Below are positions 51,491 through 61,198 of a stretch of 64,000 nt of DNA, piece after piece. A program made the translations under genes and the position numbers. The notes below the pieces were generated by a model, which made no database searches, had not been told where the DNA came from, and was given only the letters and a program-made list of their open reading frames with translations. The first letter of the stretch is position 1; every line of letters begins with the position of its first letter. The stretch comes from Streptomyces sp. NBC_01775 (GTDB taxonomy: Bacteria > Actinomycetota > Actinomycetes > Streptomycetales > Streptomycetaceae). The stretch is from assembly GCF_035917675.1 (NCBI RefSeq), contig NZ_CP109104.1, forward strand, positions 5,828,001 to 5,892,000. Reading direction: 5' to 3'.

Positions 51491-52210
51491 ATGAGTACGG
51501 AGCAGCCGGAGAACGATCCGTTCCGGAAGCCGGAGCCGGGCCAGGGGCAGGGCAGCGGTCAAGACCCGGGCCGGAGCCAAGACCCGGGCCGGAGCCAGAG
51601 CCAGGGACAAGGCGGCGGCCCCGGCCAGGCGCCGGGGTCCCCGAGTGACCCGGGCGCGCCGTACGGCAGCCCGCTGCCCCCGCCACCGCCCCCCGAGAGC
51701 GGCGGCGCCCCGGGCTACGGAAGTCCGTACGACAACCCCTACGGCGGCACGGCCGGTGCCGCCGACCCGCTGGCGGGGATGCCGCCGTTGGCCTCGCGCG
51801 GCAAGCGCCTGCTGGCGCGGATCGTCGACGCGCTGATCGTGGGCATCCCGCTGGGTGTGGTGATCGGCCTGGCGGAGTGGGGGGCGTCGGGCGACAACGG
51901 ATGGTCGTACTGGCCGCAGGCGGTCTACATCCTGGTGTATCTGGTCTACGAGGGCCTGATGCTGACGACTTCGGGCCAGACGCTCGGCAAGAAGCTGATG
52001 CGGATCCGGGTCGCCGTGCTGAAGGACGGCGCCATCCCGGCGGGCTCACCCGGCTGGTTCAGGGCGGCGGTCTACTCGCTGCCCATGCTGGTGCCCTGTC
52101 TGGGCTTTCTGTTCTGGCTGGTGAACGTGCTCTTCTGCACCTGGGACCAGCCGTATCACCAGTGCTTGCACGACAAGGCCGCACGGACGGTGGTGGTCGC
52201 GGCGGACTGA
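51491..52210 (+). CDS. RDD family membrane protein
   Basis: Protein of 239 residues. A Gly/Pro/Gln/Ser-rich N-terminus (about 1-95, with SQDPGRSQ repeats and GSPYDNPYGG) is followed by the RDD domain: LASRGKRLLARIVDALIVGI, TLGKKLMRIRVAV and CLHDKAARTVVV. It is a paralogue of the preceding gene, 175 bp downstream. Both share the XWHDK/CLHDK end motif. Function unknown. Confidence 0.85.
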   Translation: MSTEQPENDPFRKPEPGQGQGSGQDPGRSQDPGRSQSQGQGGGPGQAPGSPSDPGAPYGSPLPPPPPPESGGAPGYGSPYDNPYGGTAGAADPLAGMPPLASRGKRLLARIVDALIVGIPLGVVIGLAEWGASGDNGWSYWPQAVYILVYLVYEGLMLTTSGQTLGKKLMRIRVAVLKDGAIPAGSPGWFRAAVYSLPMLVPCLGFLFWLVNVLFCTWDQPYHQCLHDKAARTVVVAAD

Positions 52211-52295
52211 CCTGGCCGGGGCCGGGCCGCCGCCGCGTGCTTCGGGATATGGACCCAGCCCCGGAGGGCCGGGCTCGCGGCCGGGTACGGGGCGC

Positions 52296-52598
52296 TCAGC
52301 GGCGGGCTCCCACGCCCGCGGGGGTGGCGGGTGCGGAGGCGGGGTGCTGGGCCGTGAGGGTGCTGTGGTGAACTGCCGTAAGGGCCGGTTCCGCGCTCTC
52401 AACAACCTTGCGACGCTTGTGAGTTGTCCGCGCCGACGGCGCGGTGAGGGCCACAAGCAGGCCAAGTGCGAGCGCCGCGAGCGCGATCACTACGATCCCG
52501 GGCCCCGAACGGGTCTGGGAGAGCAGCAGCATGGCGAGCGACGAGCAAATGACGGTGGCCGATCCGTAAGCGATTTGTGCGGGGTTCGGACGCGGCAT
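52296..52598 (-). CDS. small two-helix membrane protein
   Basis: Protein of 100 residues. Two hydrophobic segments (AYGSATVICSSLAMLLLS; GIVVIALAALALGLLVALTA) are followed by a basic then polar C-terminal tail (TTHKRRKVVES). Codon usage is typical of real genes. No named family recognised. Convergent with the RDD gene. Confidence 0.7.
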   Translation of the reverse strand: MPRPNPAQIAYGSATVICSSLAMLLLSQTRSGPGIVVIALAALALGLLVALTAPSARTTHKRRKVVESAEPALTAVHHSTLTAQHPASAPATPAGVGARR

Positions 52599-53283
52599 GG
52601 CGGATCCGTCCTCGGGGGTGTGGTCAAGATCTGGACGTCGAACGGGTCGTTACGCACTACTCGTTGCCTCGGTACAAACGGGGCGCCATCGAACGACTCT
52701 ACGGTCCGGGATGCCCGGGCGGAAAGCGTGGCAAGCGTGAGCTGACCCACGCCTCCGTTGCACAGGGGGCGCACTGGCGCACACCGCACCGGCCGTCCCA
52801 ACTGGCGGACTCAGACCGGCTCTTGGGCGGTGCTCGGTGCTCCGGTCCGTGAGCGCCGCGCGCGGGGGGCGTACCGATGTTCGCATCCGCTATCTGACGG
52901 GGAGTTGGGATCCGGGGTCCGCGGGCGGGGGCGGGGAGGGGGTCAAGCGCCAGCGGTCCGCCCAATGGCGACAGAAAAAAATAGTCTTCAGTTCAACGAC
53001 CGCCAGGGAAAGCACGTGAAAAGGGAATAAAACGGACGCTTTGGCCGGGTGAGTACGGACGGTGAATCCGGCAAGAAGATCCACGAGAAGCCCCCTGAGC
53101 ATGCATGATTGAGGGGTGTGCAACCCAGGAATGAATTTATTTGCATCGTTGCAGGTCAAAACATGATCCCCCGTTACCCCCCTGGCGATCGGAGCGGGAT
53201 CGAGTTTGAATGCCAGGTGTGGGGTCGTCTCGGATGACCCCGCTGACCAACCCGAAACGAGTCTCACGGGGGAGATGGTGATC
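52599..53283. other. 685-bp intergenic region of mixed composition
   Basis: No convincing gene in either direction. The right part is much less GC-rich than the surroundings: a run of seven A's near 52976, the block GAATGAATTTATTTGCATCG near 53130, and two C-runs (CCCCC, CCCCCC) near 53168-53185. This looks regulatory or like a non-coding RNA locus upstream of the gene at 53284. No known RNA family was matched with confidence. Confidence 0.5.
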
Positions 53284-53766
53284 ATGTCTGGAGGCGGATT
53301 CGTCAGGCTGCCGGACGGCAGCGTGATCGTCGCGCTGACCTTGCCCGTACCGCGCCAGCACGGTGCGGCGCACGGTGCTGTGCCGCGGGCCCGGGGCGCG
53401 GGCGGAGCACATCGCTCCGCTTCCACCGGCGCGCCGGGCGCCACCGGGCTGCTGCCGCCTGCCCGCCGCTGGTCGGCGGTGGCCGATGAACCACATACGG
53501 TGCGCGAGGCCGTCCCACGCAGACCCGGCGATGAGCAGTGCGTCCGGGTCCTGGTGCACGCCGGGAACCGGGCCCGCGCTCTGACCAGACTGCGCAACCT
53601 CGGCCTGCGCGCCATCTATCTCAGGGGGAACGCCGAGCCGCCCTCGGCGGACGAGGTCACGGCGGTGCTCCACCACCCCGAGGGCCTGGTGTGGCGTGCC
53701 GTTCCCGACGACGACAGGGAGTCGTGGCGGCCTATCGCGGCGCTGCTGCGCGTCAGCCCCGCCTAG
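53284..53766 (+). CDS. conserved hypothetical protein
   Basis: Protein of 160 residues; ATG with GGGGGAG nine bases upstream. A Gly-rich N-terminus (SGGGFVRLPDGSVIVALTLP) is followed by a variable Arg/Ala linker and a conserved C-terminal domain (VRVLVHAGNRARALTRLRNL, LRAIYLRGNAEPPSADEV, LVWRAVPD). No named family recognised. An ATG nine bases upstream is possible. It ends just before a bidirectional terminator. Confidence 0.7.
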   Translation: MSGGGFVRLPDGSVIVALTLPVPRQHGAAHGAVPRARGAGGAHRSASTGAPGATGLLPPARRWSAVADEPHTVREAVPRRPGDEQCVRVLVHAGNRARALTRLRNLGLRAIYLRGNAEPPSADEVTAVLHHPEGLVWRAVPDDDRESWRPIAALLRVSPA

Positions 53767-53818
53767 ATCCGGGACCGCCCGGTCGCCCTGGCGCCCGGGG
53801 CGTAGGAAGCACCGCATC

Positions 53819-53853
53819 CGCTCGGCACGGCGGCCTGGCCGCCGTGCCGAGCG
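53819..53853. terminator. bidirectional hairpin terminator
   Basis: A perfect 16-bp inverted repeat (CGCTCGGCACGGCGGC) with a 3-nt loop CTG lies between convergent genes. The pncA stop codon is 4 bp to the right. Confidence 0.9.
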
Positions 53854-53857
53854 CGTG

Positions 53858-54451
53858 CTACGCCCCCGGCACGACGGGCTTGCCCGTCAGCTCGACCCCC
53901 GCGTCCCGCAGCTCGTCCAGTGCCCGCAGGACGGTGCCCTCGGACACCCCCGCGGTCAGGTCGAGCAGGACCTGGGTGCGGAAGCCCTCGCGGGCCGCGT
54001 CCAGCGCCGTCTCGCGTACGCAGTGGTCGGTGGCGAGGCCGACCACGTCCACCTCGGCCACCTCGCGCGCCCGCAGCCAGTCGCCGAGCGAGACGCCGTT
54101 CTCGTCCGCGCCCTCGAAGCCGCTGTAGGCCGCGGAGTAGGCCCCCTTGTCGAAGACCGCCTCGATCGAGCCGGAGGCGACTGCCGGGGCGAAGTTCGGG
54201 TGGAAGCCGACACCCTCCGTGCCCGCCACGCAGTGCGGCGGCCAGGAGTGCTCGTAATCCGGCTGCTCGGAGAAGTGGTCACCGGGGGAGATGTGCGCGT
54301 CACGTGTCGCGACGACATGGCGGTATCCGGCCGACGCGTCGCCGACCAGGTCGGTGATGGCCGCCGCCACGTCGGCGCCGCCCGCGACCGCGAGGCTGCC
54401 GCCCTCGCAGAAGTCGTTCTGGACATCAACGACGATCAGTGCCCGGTGCAT
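53858..54451 (-). CDS. pncA: nicotinamidase
   Basis: Enzyme of 197 residues. The Asp-Lys-Cys triad is Asp9 (VVDVQNDFC), Lys102 (VFDKGAYSAAYSGF) and Cys144 (LATDHCVRETAL). The metal site follows the PncA pattern (Asp51, His53, His59, His73). It deamidates nicotinamide to nicotinate. Downstream of pncB on the same strand with a 187-bp gap; together they form the nicotinamide salvage route to NaMN. Confidence 0.95.
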   Translation of the reverse strand: MHRALIVVDVQNDFCEGGSLAVAGGADVAAAITDLVGDASAGYRHVVATRDAHISPGDHFSEQPDYEHSWPPHCVAGTEGVGFHPNFAPAVASGSIEAVFDKGAYSAAYSGFEGADENGVSLGDWLRAREVAEVDVVGLATDHCVRETALDAAREGFRTQVLLDLTAGVSEGTVLRALDELRDAGVELTGKPVVPGA

Positions 54452-54638
54452 GGTGCACACCCTTCGGCTGGATAGGTCGGCTGGGTCGGCGGGCTGGGGG
54501 CGCTTGCCGGGGCTGTCGGCCGCACGGTCGCGAACCGCCGCCCCTCACTTCCGAGACTAGACACTCTCTGCCGGTTGCGGCAGTGCGTCCGGCCCGCCGT
54601 TCCCCCGCATCCCGCGCCCCTCCCCGCTGGGGCGCGGC

Positions 54639-56003
54639 TCACACGTGCTCCACCGGCAAAACCGGCTCTCCGCGCGAGAGCTGCATCGCCGACATGGGCA
54701 GCTGCGCCATCGTCGCCAGATGCCGCTCCCGGGCCGTCTCCAGCGGCTCCCGGGCCACGACCCTGCCTCCCTTGACCAGCTCCACCTGGAGCTGGTGGTC
54801 GGCCAGCTCGGGCGGTACCTGCCCGGTGCCCACCACCTCGGACTCGGCCACCCCGGCGGAATCCAGCGGCCGGGCCGCCCACTTGGCGCCGCCGACCGAG
54901 GACTTGCCGCCCATCGACCGCTTCGCCACCGGCCGCAGCGGCGCTCCCGGCTCGTCGGAGTCGGCCCGCGCCACCAGCTTGTAGACCATCGAGCAGGTCG
55001 GGTGCCCGCTGCCGGTGACCAGCTGGGTGCCCACGCCGTACGCGTCCACGGGCGCGGCGGCGAGCGACGCGATGGCGTACTCGTCCAGATCGCTGGTCAC
55101 CACGATGCGGGTCTTGTCCGCGCCCAGGTCGTCCAGCTGCTGGCGGACCCGGTGCGCGAGCAGCAGCAGGTCGCCCGAGTCGACCCGTACGGCCCCCAGC
55201 TCCGGGCCCGCGACCTCCACGGCGGTGCGGACCGCCTCGGCCACGTCGTAGGTGTCCACCAGGAGAGTCGTGCCGCTGCCCAGCGAGTCGACCTGTGCGG
55301 TGAAGGCGTCCCGCTCGGTGTCGTGCAGCAGGGTGAAGGCGTGTGCGCTGGTGCCGACGGTGGGGATGCCGTAGCGGAAGCCGGCGGCCAGGTCCGAGGT
55401 GGAGTTGAAGCCGCCCACATAGGCGGCGCGCGAGGCGGCGACGGCGGCCAGCTCATGGGTGCGGCGCGCGCCCATCTCGATGAGCGGGCGCCCGGCGGCG
55501 GCCACGGCCATGCGCGAGGCCGCGGCGGCCACGGCCGAGTCGTGGTTGAGGATGGAGAGGATCACCGTCTCCAGCAGGACGCACTCCGCGAAGGTGCCCT
55601 CGACGCGCACCAGCGGCGAGCCGGGGAAATACACCTCGCCCTCCGGATAGCCGAGGATGTCGCCCCGGAAGCGGTATCCGGCCAGCCACTCCAGGGTCGG
55701 CCCGTCGACCACGCGCTGCTCGCTCAAGAACGTGAGCATCCGGTCGTCGAAGCGGAAGTTCTCCACCGCGTCCAGCACCCGGCCGGTGCCCGCGACCACG
55801 CCGTAGCGGCGGCCCTCGGGGAGCCTGCGGGTGAAGACCTCGAAGGCCGAGCGCCGCTCGGCCGTCCCCGAGCGCAGCGCTGCCTGGAGCATCGTCAGCT
55901 CGTACTGGTCGGTGAACAGCGCCGTCGACGGCACCGCCACCGGCAGTCCCGTTTCCGGCTGCCGGGGATCTTCTGGGGGCAGTGCCCCGGGGGAATCCAG
56001 CAC
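54639..56003 (-). CDS. pncB: nicotinate phosphoribosyltransferase
   Basis: Enzyme of 454 residues. It is recognised by TALFTDQYELTMLQAALRSG, RYGVVAGTGRVLDAVENF, the SAHAFTLLHDTERDAF segment with the likely phosphorylated His, and DVAEAVRTAVEV. It joins nicotinate to PRPP to give NaMN. Start GTG with GAGGTGA seven bases upstream. Divergent from clpS. The intergenic palindrome at 56054-56074 overlaps the expected promoter and may be an NAD-responsive operator. Confidence 0.94.
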   Translation of the reverse strand: MLDSPGALPPEDPRQPETGLPVAVPSTALFTDQYELTMLQAALRSGTAERRSAFEVFTRRLPEGRRYGVVAGTGRVLDAVENFRFDDRMLTFLSEQRVVDGPTLEWLAGYRFRGDILGYPEGEVYFPGSPLVRVEGTFAECVLLETVILSILNHDSAVAAAASRMAVAAAGRPLIEMGARRTHELAAVAASRAAYVGGFNSTSDLAAGFRYGIPTVGTSAHAFTLLHDTERDAFTAQVDSLGSGTTLLVDTYDVAEAVRTAVEVAGPELGAVRVDSGDLLLLAHRVRQQLDDLGADKTRIVVTSDLDEYAIASLAAAPVDAYGVGTQLVTGSGHPTCSMVYKLVARADSDEPGAPLRPVAKRSMGGKSSVGGAKWAARPLDSAGVAESEVVGTGQVPPELADHQLQVELVKGGRVVAREPLETARERHLATMAQLPMSAMQLSRGEPVLPVEHV

Positions 56004-56053
56004 TGGTGGCTCACCTCATGGTGTTCGGGTCGGTCGCTGTGAGCGTACCCCGC

Positions 56054-56074
56054 ATCTCGTCATCTTGACGATAT
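56054..56074. promoter_or_regulatory. possible NrtR-type operator of pncB/pncA
   Basis: A 21-bp dyad with core TCGTCA-TCT-TGACGA extends to nine-base arms with one mismatch, 51 bp upstream of the pncB start. On the minus strand a TACGCT -10-like hexamer lies just downstream and the dyad covers the -35 area. Spacing and half-site resemble NrtR boxes of other actinobacteria as I recall them. No NrtR gene is in the window. Confidence 0.55.
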
Positions 56075-56158
56075 GCGCCCTCCCCGGCAACCTCACGCCG
56101 GCCGCCGTGACCGCTCCGGCCGTCCGTATTTCGGCGTCCGGGCCCGCAGGGTGGCAGC

Positions 56159-56470
56159 ATGGGGACTGTGAGTGTCGCCCCAACCGAGATCGAGCGCCCC
56201 GAATCCAGCGAGGAGCCCGTCGAGCTTCCCGAGCCCGACGTCCCCTGGGTCACCGTCGTACACAACGACCCGGTCAATCTCATGAGCTATGTGACCTATG
56301 TGTTCCAGGCGTACTTCGGCTATTCGAAGGAGAAGGCGAAGAAGCTGATGCTCGACGTGCATCACAAGGGCCGCGCCATCGTCTCCAGCGGGAGCCGCGA
56401 GGAGATGGAGCGCGACGTGCAGGCCATGCACGGCTACGGCCTGTGGGCCACGCTTACGCAGGAGCGCTGA
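56159..56470 (+). CDS. clpS: ATP-dependent Clp protease adaptor ClpS
   Basis: Adaptor of 103 residues that delivers N-degron substrates to a Clp ATPase. The N-terminus is acidic and flexible. The ClpS fold is clear: [20 protein letters not shown] with the HND substrate-binding turn, then [20 protein letters not shown] and [13 protein letters not shown] 56168 is an alternative start. Its stop overlaps the start of the next gene (TGATG). Confidence 0.95.
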   Translation: MGTVSVAPTEIERPESSEEPVELPEPDVPWVTVVHNDPVNLMSYVTYVFQAYFGYSKEKAKKLMLDVHHKGRAIVSSGSREEMERDVQAMHGYGLWATLTQER

Positions 56471-57159
56471 TGGCGGGGCACTTCGAGCCGACGTCCGACG
56501 GCGGAGCGGCCATCGCGCTGGACGAGGTGGAGATCTCCATCCTGCGCAGCCTCGCCGCGCAGCTCGTGGAGCTGATCGGGCCGGGCAGCGAGCCCGCCCC
56601 CGGCCCTGGCGCCGAGGAGAGCCCCGAGAGCGCCCCTGGCGGTCTCGACGAGGAGCTGGCGGGCATCGAGGGCGTCTCCTGGCCCCCGTTCGGCGAGGGC
56701 CCCACGGAGCCCCCCGCCGACCCCGCGCTGGCGCGGCTCTTCCCCGACGCCTACGGGCCCGGTCCCGACGAGAAGCCCGACGGCAGCATGTCGGCCGACG
56801 ACGAGGGCGCCGCGCACGCCGAGGAGGCCCGGTCCGCCGCCGCCGAGTTCCGCCGCTACACCGAGAACGACCTGCGCGCCCGCAAGCGCGAGGACGGTCT
56901 CGCCATGGTCCGGGCCCTGGACGGGCTCGCGCCGGGGGAGCGGGGCGCCGTGCTCACCCTGGCGCCGGACGACTCCCGGCAGTGGCTGGGGGCGATCAAC
57001 GACCTTCGGCTGGCCATCGGCACCCGCCTGGAGGTGACGGACGACAGCGACAGTGAGCTGTACCGCCTTCCGGACTCGGACCCCCGCAAGCCCATGGTCA
57101 TGGCCTATCTGTGGCTCGGCGGGCTCCAGGAGACGCTCATCGAGACGCTGATGGCCTGA
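56470..57159 (+). CDS. DUF2017 domain protein
   Basis: Protein of 229 residues of the DUF2017 family that accompanies clpS in actinobacteria. Conserved ends are present (ALDEVEISILRSLAAQLVEL; REDGLAMVRALDGLA; ALYRLPDSDP-like ELYRLPDSDPRKPMVMAYLW). The middle (about 45-115) is a variable acidic Pro/Gly/Glu region. Function unproven; coupled translation with clpS suggests a link to Clp-dependent degradation. Confidence 0.9.
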   Translation: MAGHFEPTSDGGAAIALDEVEISILRSLAAQLVELIGPGSEPAPGPGAEESPESAPGGLDEELAGIEGVSWPPFGEGPTEPPADPALARLFPDAYGPGPDEKPDGSMSADDEGAAHAEEARSAAAEFRRYTENDLRARKREDGLAMVRALDGLAPGERGAVLTLAPDDSRQWLGAINDLRLAIGTRLEVTDDSDSELYRLPDSDPRKPMVMAYLWLGGLQETLIETLMA

Positions 57160-57203
57160 CCTCGCGAGGGGTGGAGCAGGGTTGCTTTTCCGCCACCTCA
57201 CCG

Positions 57204-57243
57204 TCCGTTAAACGGAAGGCAAAGATCGCTTAACGAACGGATC
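57204..57243. promoter_or_regulatory. palindrome upstream of the permease gene
   Basis: TCCGTT-A-AACGGA (57204-57216) is a perfect dyad. A related half-site lies in CGCTTAACGAACGGATC (about 57227-57243). They are in the 312-bp leader region (57160-57471) between DUF2017 and the permease, which also has a GGAGG...CCTCC hairpin near 57311-57326. The palindrome is probably an operator for a local or distant regulator; no regulator gene is adjacent. Confidence 0.5.
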
Positions 57244-57471
57244 ACGGCGCCGGTTTCTACGGGAATCATGTCCGCTCCTGTCCCTTCTGGGTGTGGCGTG
57301 CGCCATAAAGGAGGGGTGGACCTCCGTGGTAAACCTTCACGATCCGCTTCCCGGCACCACCCCTGCCCGGACGCGGAGCGACGCCGGCGGACCGCCGGTA
57401 CGCACAACTCCATCCGGGGGAACGGGACCTGATCCGGGCAGGCCGGATCGGTATGGAGAAAGGCGCACCAC

Positions 57472-58992
57472 ATGACCTCCGAGCAGGTCGCGGACGGCGG
57501 GGGGAACCCCCCATCCGCAAGCACGGACGGAAGCAGCGGCGGGGCCGGGCCTTCCGACGAGGGCTACCAGCGAGGGCTGGGGAGCCGCCAGGTCCAGATG
57601 ATCGCCATCGGCGGTGCCATCGGGGTAGGCCTGTTCATGGGAGCCGGGGCGAACATCGCCAAGGCCGGCCCCAGCATCATCCTGATGTACGCCCTGGCGG
57701 GCGTCGTCATCTTCTTCATCATGCGGGCGCTCGGCGAGCTGCTGATGTACCGCCCGGTCTCCGGCAGCTTCGCGGAGTACGCCCGGGAGTTCCTGGGGCC
57801 GTTCTTCGGCTTCGTGACGGGCTGGACCTACTGGCTGCTGTGGATCGTCACCGGCATGGCCGAGCTGACCGCGGCGGCGATCTACATCCATTTCTGGTTC
57901 CCGGACATCCCGCAGTGGGTCAGCGCGCTGGTCTTCCTGGTGGTGCTGTTCGGTGTGAACCTGATCTCGGTGAAGGTCTTCGGCGAGGTCGAGTTCTGGT
58001 TCTCGATGATCAAGGTCACCGCGATCATCGGCATGATCGTGATCGGTCTCGGCGTGCTCACCCTGGGCTTCTCGCAGGCCGGTGACACCGCGGCCGTCAG
58101 CAACCTGTGGGCCCATGAGGGCTTCTTCCCCACCGGCATCGGCTCCAGCCTGATGACGCTCCAGGGCGTGATGTTCGCCTACATCGCGGTGGAGCTCGTC
58201 GGTATCACCGCGGGCGAGAGCCAGGACCCGGAGAAGACGCTGCCCAAGGCGATCAACACGCTGCCGTGGCGCATCATCATCTTCTACGTCGGCTCGCTCG
58301 TCGTGATCCTGTCCGTGGTCAAGTGGACCGAGTTCGCCGAGGGCGTCAGCCCCTTCGTGGAGGCGTTCGGCAAGATCGGCATTCCGCTCGGCGCCGGCAT
58401 CGTCAACTTCGTCGTGCTGACCGCCGCGCTCTCCTCCTGCAACTCCGGGATGTACTCCACGGGCCGTATGCTGCGCGACCTGGCGGAGAACAAGGAGGCC
58501 CCCGGCTACTTCGAGCGCCTGAACTCACGGCAGTCCCCGGCCGTGGGCATCGCCGTCTCGGTGGCGCTCATGGGTATCGGCGTGGTGCTCAACTACGTGG
58601 TGCCGGAGAAGGCGTTCGCCTATGTGACCTCGGTGGCCACCGCGTGCGGCATCTGGACCTGGATGATGATCCTCATCAGCCACCTGAAGTACCGGCGCGC
58701 CGTCGTCGCGGGGCGGCTGCCGAAGTCCTCGTTCCCCGCGCCGGGCGGCAGCGTCTTCTCCTGGGTCGCGCTGCTCTTCCTGACCATGGTCCTGGTGATC
58801 GTGGCGATCGACGAGACGGCGCGGATCTCGCTGTACGTCGGCGCCGGCTGGGCCGTGGTGCTGGGCGCGTACTGGGTGCTGCACGCCCGCAACAGCGCGC
58901 ACGCGCACCGCTCCTCGCTGCCCTCCATCGGGGCGCCGGCGACCGTGGGCGCCGGCAAGCTCGAGGCTGAGGCCGTCACCGGCCAGGACTGA
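57472..58992 (+). CDS. APC superfamily amino acid permease
   Basis: Membrane protein of 506 residues with about 12 helices. Motifs of the amino acid transporter family are clear: RQVQMIAIGGAIGVGLFMGA, MRALGELLMYRPVSGSFAEY, VELVGITAGESQDPEKTLPK and LSSCNSGMYSTGRMLRDLA. It resembles the AnsP/CycA/AroP group; which amino acid is carried is not fixed. It separates clpS-DUF2017 from mec-cysO-cysM, and its own leader region and terminator make it an independent unit. Confidence 0.9.
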   Translation: MTSEQVADGGGNPPSASTDGSSGGAGPSDEGYQRGLGSRQVQMIAIGGAIGVGLFMGAGANIAKAGPSIILMYALAGVVIFFIMRALGELLMYRPVSGSFAEYAREFLGPFFGFVTGWTYWLLWIVTGMAELTAAAIYIHFWFPDIPQWVSALVFLVVLFGVNLISVKVFGEVEFWFSMIKVTAIIGMIVIGLGVLTLGFSQAGDTAAVSNLWAHEGFFPTGIGSSLMTLQGVMFAYIAVELVGITAGESQDPEKTLPKAINTLPWRIIIFYVGSLVVILSVVKWTEFAEGVSPFVEAFGKIGIPLGAGIVNFVVLTAALSSCNSGMYSTGRMLRDLAENKEAPGYFERLNSRQSPAVGIAVSVALMGIGVVLNYVVPEKAFAYVTSVATACGIWTWMMILISHLKYRRAVVAGRLPKSSFPAPGGSVFSWVALLFLTMVLVIVAIDETARISLYVGAGWAVVLGAYWVLHARNSAHAHRSSLPSIGAPATVGAGKLEAEAVTGQD

Positions 58993-59018
58993 GGCGCCGC
59001 CGCCGGCCAGGACTGAGG
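58979..59018. repeat. 24-bp duplication across the permease stop codon
   Basis: CCGGCCAGGACTGAGG occurs at 58979-58994 and again at 59003-59018. The first copy contains the permease stop codon, so the second is a silent duplicate of the gene end. Confidence 0.75.
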
Positions 59019-59038
59019 ACCCGGCCGGGCACCGGCTC

Positions 59039-59079
59039 AAGGGCCGGACCGTACCGCTCATGCGTACGGTCCGGCCCTT
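59039..59079 (+). terminator. hairpin terminator after the permease gene
   Basis: A perfect 16-bp inverted repeat (AAGGGCCGGACCGTAC) with a 9-nt loop is followed by T residues, so the downstream mec gene is transcribed separately. Confidence 0.9.
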
Positions 59080-59155
59080 TCGCGTGCCCCCGCGGCGGCG
59101 GGGTGGCGGGTGGGGGCGCGGACCGGTGTGCGGGGGCACGCATATCCTGGCGGTC

Positions 59156-59581
59156 ATGCTGACCATCACCCAGGAGCTGCACGACAAGATCGTCGCCCAC
59201 GCCCGCCAGGATCACCCCGACGAGGCGTGCGGCGTGATCGCGGGCCCGGCGGGGGAGGGCCGCGCCGAGCGCTTCATCCCGATGCTGAACGCCGCGCGCT
59301 CCCCTACCTTCTACGAGTTCGACTCGACCGACCTGCTCAAGCTCTACCGCGAGATGGACGACCGCGACGAGGAACCCGTCGTGATCTACCACTCGCACAC
59401 CGCGACCGAGGCGTACCCCTCGCGCACCGACATCAGCTACGCCAACGAGCCCGGCGCGCACTACGTCCTCGTCTCCACCGCCGAGTGCGGCAACGACGAA
59501 GGCCCCTTCTCCTTCCGCTCGTTCCGGATCGTGGACGGCGAGGTCACCGAGGAGGAAGTGAAGCTCGTCGAGGCGTACTGA
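59156..59581 (+). CDS. mec: JAMM/MPN+ metallopeptidase Mec (CysO-processing)
   Basis: Enzyme of 141 residues of family M67. The JAMM motif is complete: Glu23 (HPDEACG), His79-x-His81 (IYHSHTATEAYPSRTD), Ser89, Asp92. In actinobacteria this enzyme (Mec+, Rv1334 type) hydrolyses the CysO-cysteine adduct or trims CysO, releasing cysteine. A TATCCT -10-like hexamer at 59143-59148, seven bases before the ATG, suggests leaderless transcription. The cysO and cysM genes follow. Confidence 0.92.
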   Translation: MLTITQELHDKIVAHARQDHPDEACGVIAGPAGEGRAERFIPMLNAARSPTFYEFDSTDLLKLYREMDDRDEEPVVIYHSHTATEAYPSRTDISYANEPGAHYVLVSTAECGNDEGPFSFRSFRIVDGEVTEEEVKLVEAY

Positions 59582-59625
59582 TCCGCGTTCGTGAGACGGA
59601 ATGGCCCACATGCTGAAACTGGTAT

Positions 59626-59654
59626 CCGGACCCGGGTCCGGGAATCGTTACGAT
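59626..59654 (+). promoter_or_regulatory. palindrome and -10 of the leader/cysO/cysM transcript
   Basis: CCGGACCCGGGTCCGG (59626-59641) is a perfect 16-bp palindrome covering the -35 area. TACGAT (59649-59654) is a good -10, six bases before the ATG at 59661, so the leader peptide mRNA is probably leaderless. The palindrome is positioned for a repressor or could fold as a hairpin. Confidence 0.6.
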
Positions 59655-59660
59655 GAGCCC

Positions 59661-59795
59661 ATGGTTGTCCACGACGTGAGCGCATTCGACAAGACCCCGG
59701 GCACGCTGCTCGTGGCGCGCCTGCACGTCGACCTGTGCCGGCTCGCCAGCGCGATCTGTCCGCGCGGTGCCCGGCAGGGCGCAGCCGTCGCCTGA
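59661..59795 (+). CDS. putative cysteine-type leader peptide
   Basis: Peptide of 44 residues ending upstream of cysO. The segment LVARLHVDLCRLASAICPR matches the actinobacterial leader peptide family upstream of sulfur-assimilation genes (consensus RxHVDLxRxxSAIC). Two cysteines lie in the conserved core. It probably acts as a cysteine-sensing attenuator: slow translation over the Cys/Arg codons would alter expression of cysO-cysM. The N-terminus (MVVHDVSAFDKTPGT) is longer than usual for this family, so an inner start is possible. Confidence 0.75.
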   Translation: MVVHDVSAFDKTPGTLLVARLHVDLCRLASAICPRGARQGAAVA

Positions 59796-59904
59796 GCACG
59801 CTCGCACTCCTGAGCGCACCCCCGGGCCGCCCCGCGCCCCGGGCACGCGGCGCGGGCCCCGCACAGCCAGCACTCTTCTCCTCCTCCGACGGGAGCACAC
59901 ACTC

Positions 59905-61142
<1,238 letters not shown>

Positions 61143-61198
61143 CCCGGGCCCGCCCCCGGCTCACTCCCGGGCCGGACGCCGGGCGTGACCCTGGTGCT

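Noticed and set aside
53120..53210. 6C RNA or a riboswitch
   Set aside because: C5 and C6 runs and a possible stem are present, but I cannot place the paired hairpins that define the 6C family, nor any riboswitch core. Left as unassigned intergenic sequence.
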